From positions 310,001-374,000 of the forward strand of contig NZ_JAPEMV010000002.1 in the NCBI RefSeq assembly GCF_026342355.1: a stretch of DNA of 64,000 nucleotides, in the 5' to 3' direction. Shown piece by piece: positions 1-8,643 of this stretch; the first letter of the stretch is position 1, and every line of letters starts with the position of its first letter. The position numbers were made by a program, and so were the translations under genes. A model generated the notes under the pieces. That model was not told the DNA's origin. It worked only from the letters and a program-made list of their open reading frames with translations, and ran no database searches. Source of the DNA: Streptomyces sp. NBC_00249 (GTDB lineage: Bacteria > Actinomycetota > Actinomycetes > Streptomycetales > Streptomycetaceae).

Positions 1-1218
<1,218 letters not shown>

Positions 1219-1233
1219 CGCGGCCCGGGCCGT

Positions 1234-1761
1234 CTAAGGCCGGCGGGTCTCGACCTGGAGGAGCATGCGCTTGAGGAGGGTGGCGAGGGCCTCGCGGTCG
1301 GTGGCGTCGAGGGGGGCGATCATCTCGTCCTCGGCGATGCCGCGCCAGCGCATGGCCTCGCTCCAGCGGCGGTGGCCGTCGTCGGTGAGTTCGACGTCGA
1401 CCCGGCGGCGGTCCCCGGCGGCGCGCAGCCGGCGGATCAGGCCGGAGCGCTCCAGGGTGTCGAGGCGGCCGGTCATCCCGGCCGGGGAGAGGAGCAGTTC
1501 GGCGGCGAGTTCGGAGGAGGGGGCGCGCCAGGGGGCTCCCCGGGAGGCGAGGCGGTGCATGGTCTCGAACTCGAAGGCCTGGAGTCCGGTCTCGGCGAGG
1601 GCGCGTTCCTTGCCGTGGGCGACGTGTTTGGCGAGCAGCTGGATGCGGGTGATGACGGCCTCGGTGGGCACGTCGAAGGGGACCTTGCCGGTCCACCGGG
1701 CGATGTGCCGGTCGACGGAGTCCTCGGCCTGGCCCGCCCCTGTGTCCATCCCTGTCCCCAT
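1234..1761 (-). CDS. MarR-family transcriptional regulator
   Basis: 175 residues with the MarR layout: an N-terminal dimerisation helix, a winged helix-turn-helix in the middle (around residues 65-125; LLLSPAGMTGRLDTLERSGL is the recognition region, and RRLRAAGDRRRVDVELTD is the wing with its DxRR signature), and a C-terminal helix. It is divergent from an MFS transporter, with 85 bp between the two starts that contain an inverted repeat. The usual reading is that it represses that transporter and itself, and is released by a small ligand. The ligand cannot be told from sequence. An in-frame ATG at 1749 is an alternative start. It converges on glgX, with 15 bp between the stops. Confidence 0.88.
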   Translation of the reverse strand: MGTGMDTGAGQAEDSVDRHIARWTGKVPFDVPTEAVITRIQLLAKHVAHGKERALAETGLQAFEFETMHRLASRGAPWRAPSSELAAELLLSPAGMTGRLDTLERSGLIRRLRAAGDRRRVDVELTDDGHRRWSEAMRWRGIAEDEMIAPLDATDREALATLLKRMLLQVETRRP

Positions 1762-1804
1762 GTCCGCATTATGACCCGCGTCCCGGCTCGGTTCCGGCCA
1801 TTAT

Positions 1805-1816
1805 TTCGTTGACGAA
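1805..1816. promoter_or_regulatory. Inverted repeat in the marR/MFS divergent promoter, probable operator
   Basis: TTCGT-TG-ACGAA, two exact 5-bp arms around a 2-bp centre. TTGACG at 1809-1814 can serve as a -35 box for the MFS gene, with TTACTG at 1832-1837 as -10 (17-bp spacer). The repeat therefore overlaps the -35, and the -10 ends only 9 bp before the ATG at 1847, so the transporter message would be leaderless or nearly so. That MarR binds here is inferred from position only. Confidence 0.5.
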
Positions 1817-1846
1817 TGATTCGCTGCCGAATTACTGTCCGCTGTC

Positions 1847-3079
1847 ATGACACCGACGATCTGGCGGCTGCTGGCCGGGCGCACCTTCGCCGCCTTCGCG
1901 ACCGCCCTCATTCCGACCACCCTGACCCTCGCCGTGGTCGCCACCGGCTCCGCCGGCGACCTCGGGCTGGTGCTCGCCGCGGAGATGGTGCCGATGCTGC
2001 TCCTGCTGCCCGTCGCGGGCGTGGCCGCCGACCGGTTCCCCGCCCGGCGGGTGGTGCTCGCCGCCGACCTGGTGCGGGCCGCCGCCCAGCTGGGCATCGG
2101 GGCGCTGCTGCTGTCGGGGCCCGTACGGATCCCCGAGCTGGCCGCGCTGGCGGCCGTCACCGGAGCCGCCGTCGCCTTCGGCAACCCCTCCGCGCGGACC
2201 CTGGTGGCCGCCGTCGCCACCGGGCCCGGGCGGCTGCGGATCAACTCCCGGCTGATGGTGGCCCAGGGGCTCGCGAGCGTCGCCGGACCGGGCGCCGCGG
2301 GGGCGCTGACGCTGGCCGTCGGGGGAGGCTGGTCCTCGCTGCTGACCGGCGCCCTGTTCATCTGCTCCGCCCTGACCCTGGGCGGGCTGCGCACCCCCGC
2401 CGCCGCGCCCGCCGGCGCCGGGCGGCCGGGGTTCGCCGCGGAGCTGCGCGCCGGATGGGCGGAGACCCGTAGGCACCCGTGGTTCCTGGCCAACGTCATG
2501 GCGCACGGCGTCTGGCACCTGGGCGCCGGACTGCTGCTCACCCTCGGGCCGCTGATCGCGGTGGAGTCCCTGGGCGGGGAGGCCTCCTGGGTGATCGTCG
2601 CGCAGGCCGGCACGGTGGGCATGCTCGTGGGGGCCTGGGCGGCCGGGCGGCTGACCGTGCGCCGCCCGCTGGTCTGGGTCTCGGTGGCCGCCGCCGTCTA
2701 CGCCCTGGCCCTGGCCGCCTTCGGGCTGCGGCTGCCGGTGGCGGTGGCCGGGACCGCGTACTTCCTCGGCATGGGCGGGGTCGGGCTGCTCAGCCCGCTG
2801 TGGGAGACCGAGATCCAGCGGCGGGTGCCGGCCGGGGCGCTGGGCCGGGTCGGCTCCTTCGACGCCCTGATCTCCTTCGCGGCCCGGCCGCTGGGGCTGG
2901 CGGTGGCGGCCCCGCTGGCCGCCGTCACCGGGACCGCGGCGCCGCTGCTGATCGCGGCGGTGCTGGTGGCGGGCGCGAACCTGTCCGTCCTGCTGCTCCG
3001 GGACGTGCGGGCGCGTCCCGCGGGACCGGAGCACGCGGAGCAGGCGGAGGGGAAGGGTGCGCCCGCCCCCCTGCGATGA
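1847..3079 (+). CDS. MFS transporter, EntS/enterobactin-exporter-like type
   Basis: 410 residues with about 12 hydrophobic segments and no signal peptide. The N-terminal motif region (GDLGLVLAAEMVPMLLLLPVAGVAADRFPARRVV) matches the loop-2 signature of the MFS branch that includes EntS and MdfA-like exporters, with the conserved D-R-pattern between TM2 and TM3. Likely a proton-driven exporter of a small hydrophobic compound or siderophore. It is divergent from the MarR gene, which suggests substrate-inducible efflux. The ATG at 1847 is the first plausible start; no clear ribosome-binding site precedes it, in keeping with the close promoter noted just upstream. The substrate is unknown. Confidence 0.85.
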   Translation: MTPTIWRLLAGRTFAAFATALIPTTLTLAVVATGSAGDLGLVLAAEMVPMLLLLPVAGVAADRFPARRVVLAADLVRAAAQLGIGALLLSGPVRIPELAALAAVTGAAVAFGNPSARTLVAAVATGPGRLRINSRLMVAQGLASVAGPGAAGALTLAVGGGWSSLLTGALFICSALTLGGLRTPAAAPAGAGRPGFAAELRAGWAETRRHPWFLANVMAHGVWHLGAGLLLTLGPLIAVESLGGEASWVIVAQAGTVGMLVGAWAAGRLTVRRPLVWVSVAAAVYALALAAFGLRLPVAVAGTAYFLGMGGVGLLSPLWETEIQRRVPAGALGRVGSFDALISFAARPLGLAVAAPLAAVTGTAAPLLIAAVLVAGANLSVLLLRDVRARPAGPEHAEQAEGKGAPAPLR

Positions 3080-3105
3080 TGTGGCCCTCCTCCGGACGAA
3101 CTGAC

Positions 3106-3127
3106 GTACGGAGTACGGACGTACGGA
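3106..3127 (+). repeat. Three short direct repeats GTACGGA before the CDP-alcohol transferase
   Basis: GTACGGA occurs at 3106-3112, 3113-3119 and 3121-3127, ending 11 bp before the chosen ATG at 3139. Similar short TACG-rich arrays sit before the lipoprotein at 19066 and between pfkA and pta. Function unknown. Confidence 0.55.
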
Positions 3128-3138
3128 CAGGGGCACGC

Positions 3139-3861
3139 ATGGCGAGTGTCGGGACCGCGCTGCGGGAGCTGCGCGGGGCGCAGAAGTCGGCGAAGGGGGT
3201 GTCGCTCTACTCGCGGTTCGTCAACCGGCCCGCCGGGCGGTACCTGGCCGCCTGGTCCCACGCGCTGGGGCTCACTCCGAACCAGGTGACGCTGGTCAGC
3301 GCCGCGTTCAGCTTCGCCGCCGTGGCCGCGGTCGCGCTGGCCGCGCCCTCGTGGTGGCTGGGCGCCGCCGTGTGGGCCGCGCTCGCGGCCGGCTTCGCCT
3401 TCGACTCCGCCGACGGGCAGTTGGCCCGGCTGCGCGGGGGCGGCAGTGCGGCGGGCGAGTGGCTCGACCACGTCGTGGACGCCGCCAAGCTGACCGCGCT
3501 GCACTCCTGCGTGCTGATCGCCTTCCACCGTTTCCCCGAGGCGTACGGGACGGGCGGGGACGGCTGGCTGCTGGTGCCGCTGGGCTTCCAGTTCGCCGCG
3601 GTCGTCACCTTCTTCGGGGGGCTGCTGACCGAGAAGCTCAAGCCGAAGGCGCCCGCGGGGAGTCCGGCCGCCGCGCCGTCGACCCTGCGCGCGGTGGCCT
3701 TGCTGCCCGTGGACTACGGGGTGTTCTGCCTGGTGTTCCTGCTGCTCGGCGGCGGGGAGGTGTTCGCCTGGGCGTACGCGGGCCTCGGGGTGGTGGCCGG
3801 GCTGTTCCTGCTGGCGTTCCTGACGAAGTGGTTCCGGGAGCTCAGCGCCGTTCGGCGGTGA
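3139..3861 (+). CDS. CDP-alcohol phosphatidyltransferase family membrane protein
   Basis: 240 residues, several membrane segments. The family signature D-G-x2-A-R-x8-G-x3-D-x3-D is present without exception: D92, G93, A96, R97, G106, D110 and D114. Enzymes of this family move a phospho-alcohol from a CDP-activated donor to an acceptor alcohol in the membrane. The acceptor (glycerol phosphate, inositol phosphate or a polyol) cannot be read from sequence. Start at 3139 is preferred over an in-frame ATG at 3076, which would add an unlikely arginine/threonine-rich extension. The gene overlaps the opposite-strand nucleotidyltransferase by 20 bp tail to tail. That partner could make the CDP-activated donor, so the two may form a small pathway feeding the polysaccharide genes. 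Confidence 0.85.
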   Translation: MASVGTALRELRGAQKSAKGVSLYSRFVNRPAGRYLAAWSHALGLTPNQVTLVSAAFSFAAVAAVALAAPSWWLGAAVWAALAAGFAFDSADGQLARLRGGGSAAGEWLDHVVDAAKLTALHSCVLIAFHRFPEAYGTGGDGWLLVPLGFQFAAVVTFFGGLLTEKLKPKAPAGSPAAAPSTLRAVALLPVDYGVFCLVFLLLGGGEVFAWAYAGLGVVAGLFLLAFLTKWFRELSAVRR

Positions 3862-4345
3862 ACGCCTCGGCCCCCGCGAGGGGTTCGGCGAGCGCGTCCA
3901 GGGCGCGGCGCAGCTGGGTGCTGGAGGTGTGCACGGTGTAGGGGAAGTAGACGACGTCGACCCCGTGGGCGGCGAAGTCCTTCTCCAGCCGGGCGCCCTT
4001 GGGGGTGCCGCGCCAGTCGTCGCCCTTGAAGATGACGTCGAAGCGGACCTGCTTCCAGGTCTCGACCTTGTCGGGGACGGTCTCGACGAAGGCGGCGTCG
4101 ACGTACTTGACGCTGCGGACGATCTCCAGGCGTTCGACGAGGGGGATCATCGGGCGGCGCCCCTTGGCGAGTTCGGCCATCTCGTCCGAGACGACCCCGG
4201 CCACGAGGTAGTCGCACCGACTGCGGGCGTGGCGAAGGATGTTCAGGTGCCCGATGTGGAACAGGTCGTAGGCGCCGGGCGCGTAGCCGACCCGGTACGG
4301 TCTGCGCGCCGGCACGGCGGGTTCGGGCATGTCGTGATCGGTCAT
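3842..4345 (-). CDS. Glycerol-3-phosphate cytidylyltransferase-like nucleotidyltransferase
   Basis: 167 residues, a single cytidylyltransferase-like Rossmann domain. The nucleotide-binding HxGH motif is seen as H30-I-G-H33 within YDLFHIGHLNILRHA, and HTSSTQLRRAL near residue 145 is in the place of the family's C-terminal ISTT-x2-I-x-R motif. Such enzymes join CTP (sometimes ATP) to a phosphorylated alcohol or sugar and release pyrophosphate; the GKG-like loop follows the glycerol-phosphate cytidylyltransferase pattern. A longer reading frame reaches 4480, but the start at 4345 (MTDHDMPEP) begins just before the domain. It converges with the CDP-alcohol phosphatidyltransferase, a plausible consumer of its product. 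The exact substrate is not decided. Confidence 0.82.
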   Translation of the reverse strand: MTDHDMPEPAVPARRPYRVGYAPGAYDLFHIGHLNILRHARSRCDYLVAGVVSDEMAELAKGRRPMIPLVERLEIVRSVKYVDAAFVETVPDKVETWKQVRFDVIFKGDDWRGTPKGARLEKDFAAHGVDVVYFPYTVHTSSTQLRRALDALAEPLAGAEAFTAERR

Positions 4346-4472
4346 CAGGTACCCCCCAGCGGCCGCACCCCCCGGTGCGGCTGATGAGCAGACAATAGCG
4401 TGCACGTTCCACGCCCTACGGGTGAACGAATAGGGTGACGTGCGCATCATCCAGGGGAGAAGGGGACGTTCA

Positions 4473-5708
4473 GTGTCCACATCCGGTCACCGGCGCCTGC
4501 TGCTGGTTTCCACCAACTACGCCCCCGAGCATGCGGGCATAGGCCCGTACGCCACCCAGATCGCGGAGCACTGGGCGCGATCCGGCCACGAGACCCACGT
4601 GTTGGCGGGCATGCCGCACTACCCCGCGTGGTCGCTCGAGCCGGAGTACAAGGGAGCGCTCCGGCGCACGGAACGGCGCGCGGGGGTCACGGTGCACCGG
4701 CGTGCGCACACGGTGCCGGGGCGTCAGACCGCCGTGAAGCGGGCCCTGTTCGAAGGATCGATTCTGCTGCACGGCGCCGTGGCCCCGCCCCGGATGCCGA
4801 GGCCGGACGCGGTCCTGGCGCAGATGCCGAGCCTGGCGGGCGGGGTGCTCGCCGCGCGGCTCGCCGCGAAGTGGAAGGTGCCGTACGTACCGGTCGTCCA
4901 GGACCTGATGGGCGCCGCCGCCGCGCAGAGCGGGATCAGCGGCGGGGACAAGGCGGCCGCGGTCGCCGGGCGCGCGGAGGCGTACGCCCTGAAGCGCGCC
5001 ACCCTGGTCGGCGTCATCCACGAGACCTTCGTGGACCGGGTGGTCGGCATGGGCGTCGACCCGGGGCGGATCCGCCTGGTCCCCAACTGGTCCCACGTGG
5101 CGCGGCCCACCGCGCCGCGCGGCGAGACCCGGCGCCACCTGGGCTGGGCCCCCGGGCAGACGGTGGTCCTGCACTCCGGGAACATGGGCCTGAAGCAGGG
5201 GCTCGAGGTCCTCGTCGGCGCCGCCCGGCTGGATCCCGACGTCCGCTTCGTCCTCATGGGCGACGGCAGCCAGCGCGCGGCCCTCGCCGAACTCGCCGCC
5301 GGCGTACCGAATCTGGACATCATCCCCCCTGCCGCCGACGGCGAGTTCCCGGACGTCCTCGCCGCGGCGGACGTGCTCGCGGTCACGCAGCACGCGGCCG
5401 TCCTGGACATGAGCGTGCCGTCCAAGCTGACCTCCTACTTCCAGGCGGGCCGGCCCGTCGTCGCCTCCGTCGCGGCGCAGGGCGGCACGGCCCAGGAGGT
5501 GAAACGTTCCGGCGCGGGGGTGCTCGTACCGCCGGAGGATCCCGCGGCCCTGCTGAAGGCCGTACGGGCCCTGGCCGAGGACCCCGACGGCGCGGACGCC
5601 CTGGGCGCCGCCGGGCCCCTGCACGTGGCGGCCCATCTGGGCCGTGAGGCGGGCCTCGCCCGCATCGACGCACTGATCGACGAAGCACTTGGGGGTCCCC
5701 GGCCGTGA
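4473..5708 (+). CDS. GT4-family glycosyltransferase (WcaI-like)
   Basis: 411 residues, GT-B fold. The N-terminal half has the acceptor-domain motif LLLVSTNYAPEHAGIGPYA typical of WcaI-type glycosyltransferases. The C-terminal half has the donor-binding part with LHSGNMGLKQGLEVLV and VPSKLTSYFQAGRPVVASV. It adds a sugar from a nucleotide donor to a lipid-linked polysaccharide repeat unit on the cytoplasmic face. An in-frame GTG at 4440 exists, but GGGGAGAAGGGGA at 4454-4466 places the ribosome-binding site before the GTG at 4473. First gene of an operon with the chain-length protein (GTGA overlap) and the flippase. Donor and acceptor are unknown. Confidence 0.88.
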   Translation: MSTSGHRRLLLVSTNYAPEHAGIGPYATQIAEHWARSGHETHVLAGMPHYPAWSLEPEYKGALRRTERRAGVTVHRRAHTVPGRQTAVKRALFEGSILLHGAVAPPRMPRPDAVLAQMPSLAGGVLAARLAAKWKVPYVPVVQDLMGAAAAQSGISGGDKAAAVAGRAEAYALKRATLVGVIHETFVDRVVGMGVDPGRIRLVPNWSHVARPTAPRGETRRHLGWAPGQTVVLHSGNMGLKQGLEVLVGAARLDPDVRFVLMGDGSQRAALAELAAGVPNLDIIPPAADGEFPDVLAAADVLAVTQHAAVLDMSVPSKLTSYFQAGRPVVASVAAQGGTAQEVKRSGAGVLVPPEDPAALLKAVRALAEDPDGADALGAAGPLHVAAHLGREAGLARIDALIDEALGGPRP

Positions 5709-7396
5709 TCGAGACCAACCGCCCCGCAGCGGCCCCCGCCGAGGACGAACCCGACCTCCTCAGGGACCAGTTCAAGCAGCTGCTGCGCTACCGCCGCCTC
5801 CTCGGCGCGGGCGTGGCCGTCGGCCTGCTGGGCGGCGTCTACCTCGGCATCTCCACGGCGGACACCTACGTGGCCACCGCCGACGTCGTGCTGCGCGCGC
5901 CGACCGACGACCCGTTCAACCCGAGCCTGGCCCCCGACAAGGCCATCAACATCGGCTCGGAGCGGCAGGTCGCGCTCTCCAGCTCCATCGCCGAGGCCGC
6001 CAGGAAGAAACTCGGCGTCGCCGACAAGGACTTCAAGGCCCTGCGGGCCGGCCTCCAGGTCACCAACCCGCCGCAGACCATGGTGCTCCGCTTCACCTAC
6101 ACCGCCTCCTCGCCCTCCGGGGCCGCCAAGCGCGCCAACGCGATGACCGAGGCCTACCTCCTCAAGCGGCAGGAAGCCCTCGACGCCACCCGCACCAACA
6201 TGGTCAAGGGCTACAAGGACCAGCGCGACCCCGTCGCCAAGCAGCTCGACGAGCTGGTCAAGGAGATCGCCCGGATGCCCGCCGGGGCCCCGCGCGACGC
6301 CGCCACCTCCACCAAGACCGACCTGCAGAGCGAGGTCGGCGGCTACAACGGCAAGATCACCAAGCTCGAGGCCCTGGACATGACGCCCGGCCGGGTCACC
6401 AGCGCCGCGACCCCGCCCTCGGGCGCCGACGGCCCGGGCCTGCCCATGTCCCTCGCGCTCGGCGCCGCCGTGGGGCTGGCGCTGGGCCTGCTCGCCGCCT
6501 GGGTCCGGCTCGTGTTCGACCCGGCGCCGCGCTCCGAGGGCGACGTCTCGCGGGCCCTGCGGGCGCCCGTACTGGGTTACCTGCCCCGGGACAGGACCGG
6601 CGGCGGGCCGCTGCTCGCGGCCGGAGAGGCCGATCCGCGGCTCGCCGAGGAGTACCGCTCGGTGGCCTTCCGGCTGGCCTACGACGCCCGGTTCGCCGAC
6701 CGGCGCCGGCTGCTGGTCGTCGCCCCGCGCGGCAGCAGCGAGACCGCCGCGGCGGTGGCCGTGAACCTGGCCGCCTCCTTCGCCGAGACCGGCAAGGACG
6801 TGCTCCTCATCGAAGCCGACCTGCGCACCCCGGTCCTGGCCAGCCAGCTCCCCACCGACACGGGCGGCCGGCCGGGCTGGGGCCGGCTGCCGGGCTTCGA
6901 CGGCCCCGGGGACACGGACTGGCCCGACGGGCGCCAACTCCTCGTCGACGCCGGGGAATCGGGCACCTTCGACCTGATCCCGGGCGACCGGGTGCGCAAC
7001 GTCCCCCGCGCGCTGACCTCCCCGCGCACCACCCGGCTGATCTCCGAGGCCGACTCCCCCAACTCCACCGTGGTGGTGCTCGCGCCGCCCGTCCTCTCCT
7101 ACGCCGACGCCCTCGCCCTCGTCGACCGCGTCGACGGGGTCCTGGTGGTCTGCGACCCGCGTGCCGTGCACCGCAGCGACCTGGCCCGGATCCGCGAACT
7201 CATCGGCGGCGCCGGCGGGACCGTGCTGGGCGCGGTCCTGCACACCCCGCTGCCCGCCGAGAAGCGCGGCGGCAGCGGACGCCGGTCCGGGCCCGGGGCG
7301 GGTGCCCCGCAGCCGCCGGACGGGCCCGGGCAGGACACCCCGGGTGACGCCACCGAGACCGTCGCCCTGCGCACGGTCCGTACGGGCCGCAGATGA
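5705..7396 (+). CDS. Wzz/Wzc-like chain-length protein with a degenerate ATPase domain
   Basis: 563 residues. A Wzz-type N-terminal half has a TM segment at about residues 33-53 (LGAGVAVGLLGGVYLGI), a periplasm-side region with a short coiled stretch, and a second TM near 245-265. A cytoplasmic BY-kinase-like domain follows (about 300-520). Where Wzc-type kinases have a P-loop Gly-Lys-Ser/Thr, this protein reads APRGSSETAAAV (residues 340-351) with no lysine, while the following Walker A'-like VLLIEADLRTP is kept. There is no C-terminal tyrosine cluster. It probably regulates polymer length as a structural partner and not as an active kinase. GTG start overlaps the upstream stop (GTGA), and the end overlaps the flippase ATG, so the three genes are co-translated. 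Confidence 0.85.
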   Translation: MIETNRPAAAPAEDEPDLLRDQFKQLLRYRRLLGAGVAVGLLGGVYLGISTADTYVATADVVLRAPTDDPFNPSLAPDKAINIGSERQVALSSSIAEAARKKLGVADKDFKALRAGLQVTNPPQTMVLRFTYTASSPSGAAKRANAMTEAYLLKRQEALDATRTNMVKGYKDQRDPVAKQLDELVKEIARMPAGAPRDAATSTKTDLQSEVGGYNGKITKLEALDMTPGRVTSAATPPSGADGPGLPMSLALGAAVGLALGLLAAWVRLVFDPAPRSEGDVSRALRAPVLGYLPRDRTGGGPLLAAGEADPRLAEEYRSVAFRLAYDARFADRRRLLVVAPRGSSETAAAVAVNLAASFAETGKDVLLIEADLRTPVLASQLPTDTGGRPGWGRLPGFDGPGDTDWPDGRQLLVDAGESGTFDLIPGDRVRNVPRALTSPRTTRLISEADSPNSTVVVLAPPVLSYADALALVDRVDGVLVVCDPRAVHRSDLARIRELIGGAGGTVLGAVLHTPLPAEKRGGSGRRSGPGAGAPQPPDGPGQDTPGDATETVALRTVRTGRR

Positions 7397-8625
7397 GCCG
7401 GCGGGGCCTCGCCGCGGTCGCCTCGGTCCTCGACCAGGCCGCCTCCAGTGCCACGAACATCCTGGTGCTGGTGCTGGCCGCCCGGCTGTCCTCGGCCTCG
7501 GGCTTCGCCGACTTCTCGATGGTGTACGTGACCTTCAGCGTGCTCCTCGGACTGAACATGGCCTACGTCGGCCAGAGCGTGGTGCTGGAGAAGGCCGAGC
7601 GGCTCGGCCCGGTGTGCCGTTCCTCCGTGCTGTTCACGGCCGCCGCCTCGGCGGTCGCCGCCCTGGTGCTGGCCGCCGTCGGCCTCGCGCTGGCCGGGTC
7701 CGCCGGACGGGCCTTCCTCGCGCTGGGCCTCGTCCTGCCGCTGGTCCTCGTACAGGACGGGCTGCGCTACTGCTTCTCCGCCCTGCGGGCGCCGCAGCGG
7801 GCACTGGCCGCCGACGCGCTGCGGCTGGTGTGCGTGGTCGCGGCGCTCGCCGCGCAGCCGTCGGGGGCCTCGGCCGGACGGCTCGTGCTGGTGTGGGGGC
7901 TGTCCGCGCTGCCGGCCCTGGCCCTCGGGCTGTGGCTGCTGCGGCCCTACGTCGCGGGCGTGCGCGCCGAGCTGCGCCCGTACCTGCGGCGCGGGCACCT
8001 CGGGCAGCGGTTCGTCGTCGAGTTCGCGGTGGGCAACGGCTCCAGCCAGCTCGCCGTGCTGGGTCTCGGCGTGTTCGCGACACCGCTGGCCGTCGGCGCG
8101 CTGCGGGGCGCCACCACCCTGTTCGGGCCGCTGAACGTGCTGTTCAACTCGGCGAACGCCTTCGGCCCGCCGGTGGTCGGCCGGGCCTCCGGCAAACGCG
8201 GTGTGGTCCGGCTGACCGCCCTGATGGGCGGGGTCCTCGCCGTGCTCGGCGCCGGCTGGGCGGTGGTGCTGTACGCGCTGCCCGACCGGCTGGGCCGGCA
8301 GCTGCTCGGCGACACCTGGACGGCGGCCGCCGCGCTGCTGCCCGCGACGGGCGCCCAGTACGCCGTCATGGGCCTGGGGACCTGCGCGCTGCTGACCCTG
8401 CGGGTGCTGAACCCGAAGGCCACCCTGTCCCTCCAGGTGGTGTTCTCCCTGCTGTCGGTGGCGCTGCTGCTGGGCGGGTACGCCGTGTGGGGGGTGGCCG
8501 GAGCCGCCTGGGGCCTGGCCCTGGGCTCCGCCGCGAAGGCGGGCGCCGGCTGGCTGCGCGTGGCCCGGCAGGGCGCCCGGCCGCAGGACGGGGCGGCGCC
8601 GGAAACGGCGCCCGCCCCGGCCTGA
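7393..8625 (+). CDS. Polysaccharide flippase (Wzx-like, MOP superfamily)
   Basis: 410 residues made almost entirely of hydrophobic segments (about 12), starting with LDQAASSATNILVLVLAARL, the usual first helix of Wzx/MurJ-type flippases. It is expected to turn the undecaprenyl-linked repeat unit across the membrane for polymerisation. ATG overlaps the stop of the Wzz-like gene (ATGA). Together with the glycosyltransferase, chain-length protein, Wzy-like polymerase and priming transferase in this region it completes a Wzx/Wzy-type pathway. It converges on the 558-aa orphan gene, with 18 bp between stops and no hairpin seen there. Confidence 0.85.
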   Translation: MSRRGLAAVASVLDQAASSATNILVLVLAARLSSASGFADFSMVYVTFSVLLGLNMAYVGQSVVLEKAERLGPVCRSSVLFTAAASAVAALVLAAVGLALAGSAGRAFLALGLVLPLVLVQDGLRYCFSALRAPQRALAADALRLVCVVAALAAQPSGASAGRLVLVWGLSALPALALGLWLLRPYVAGVRAELRPYLRRGHLGQRFVVEFAVGNGSSQLAVLGLGVFATPLAVGALRGATTLFGPLNVLFNSANAFGPPVVGRASGKRGVVRLTALMGGVLAVLGAGWAVVLYALPDRLGRQLLGDTWTAAAALLPATGAQYAVMGLGTCALLTLRVLNPKATLSLQVVFSLLSVALLLGGYAVWGVAGAAWGLALGSAAKAGAGWLRVARQGARPQDGAAPETAPAPA

Positions 8626-8643
8626 CCGGCCGCCGTCACCGCA

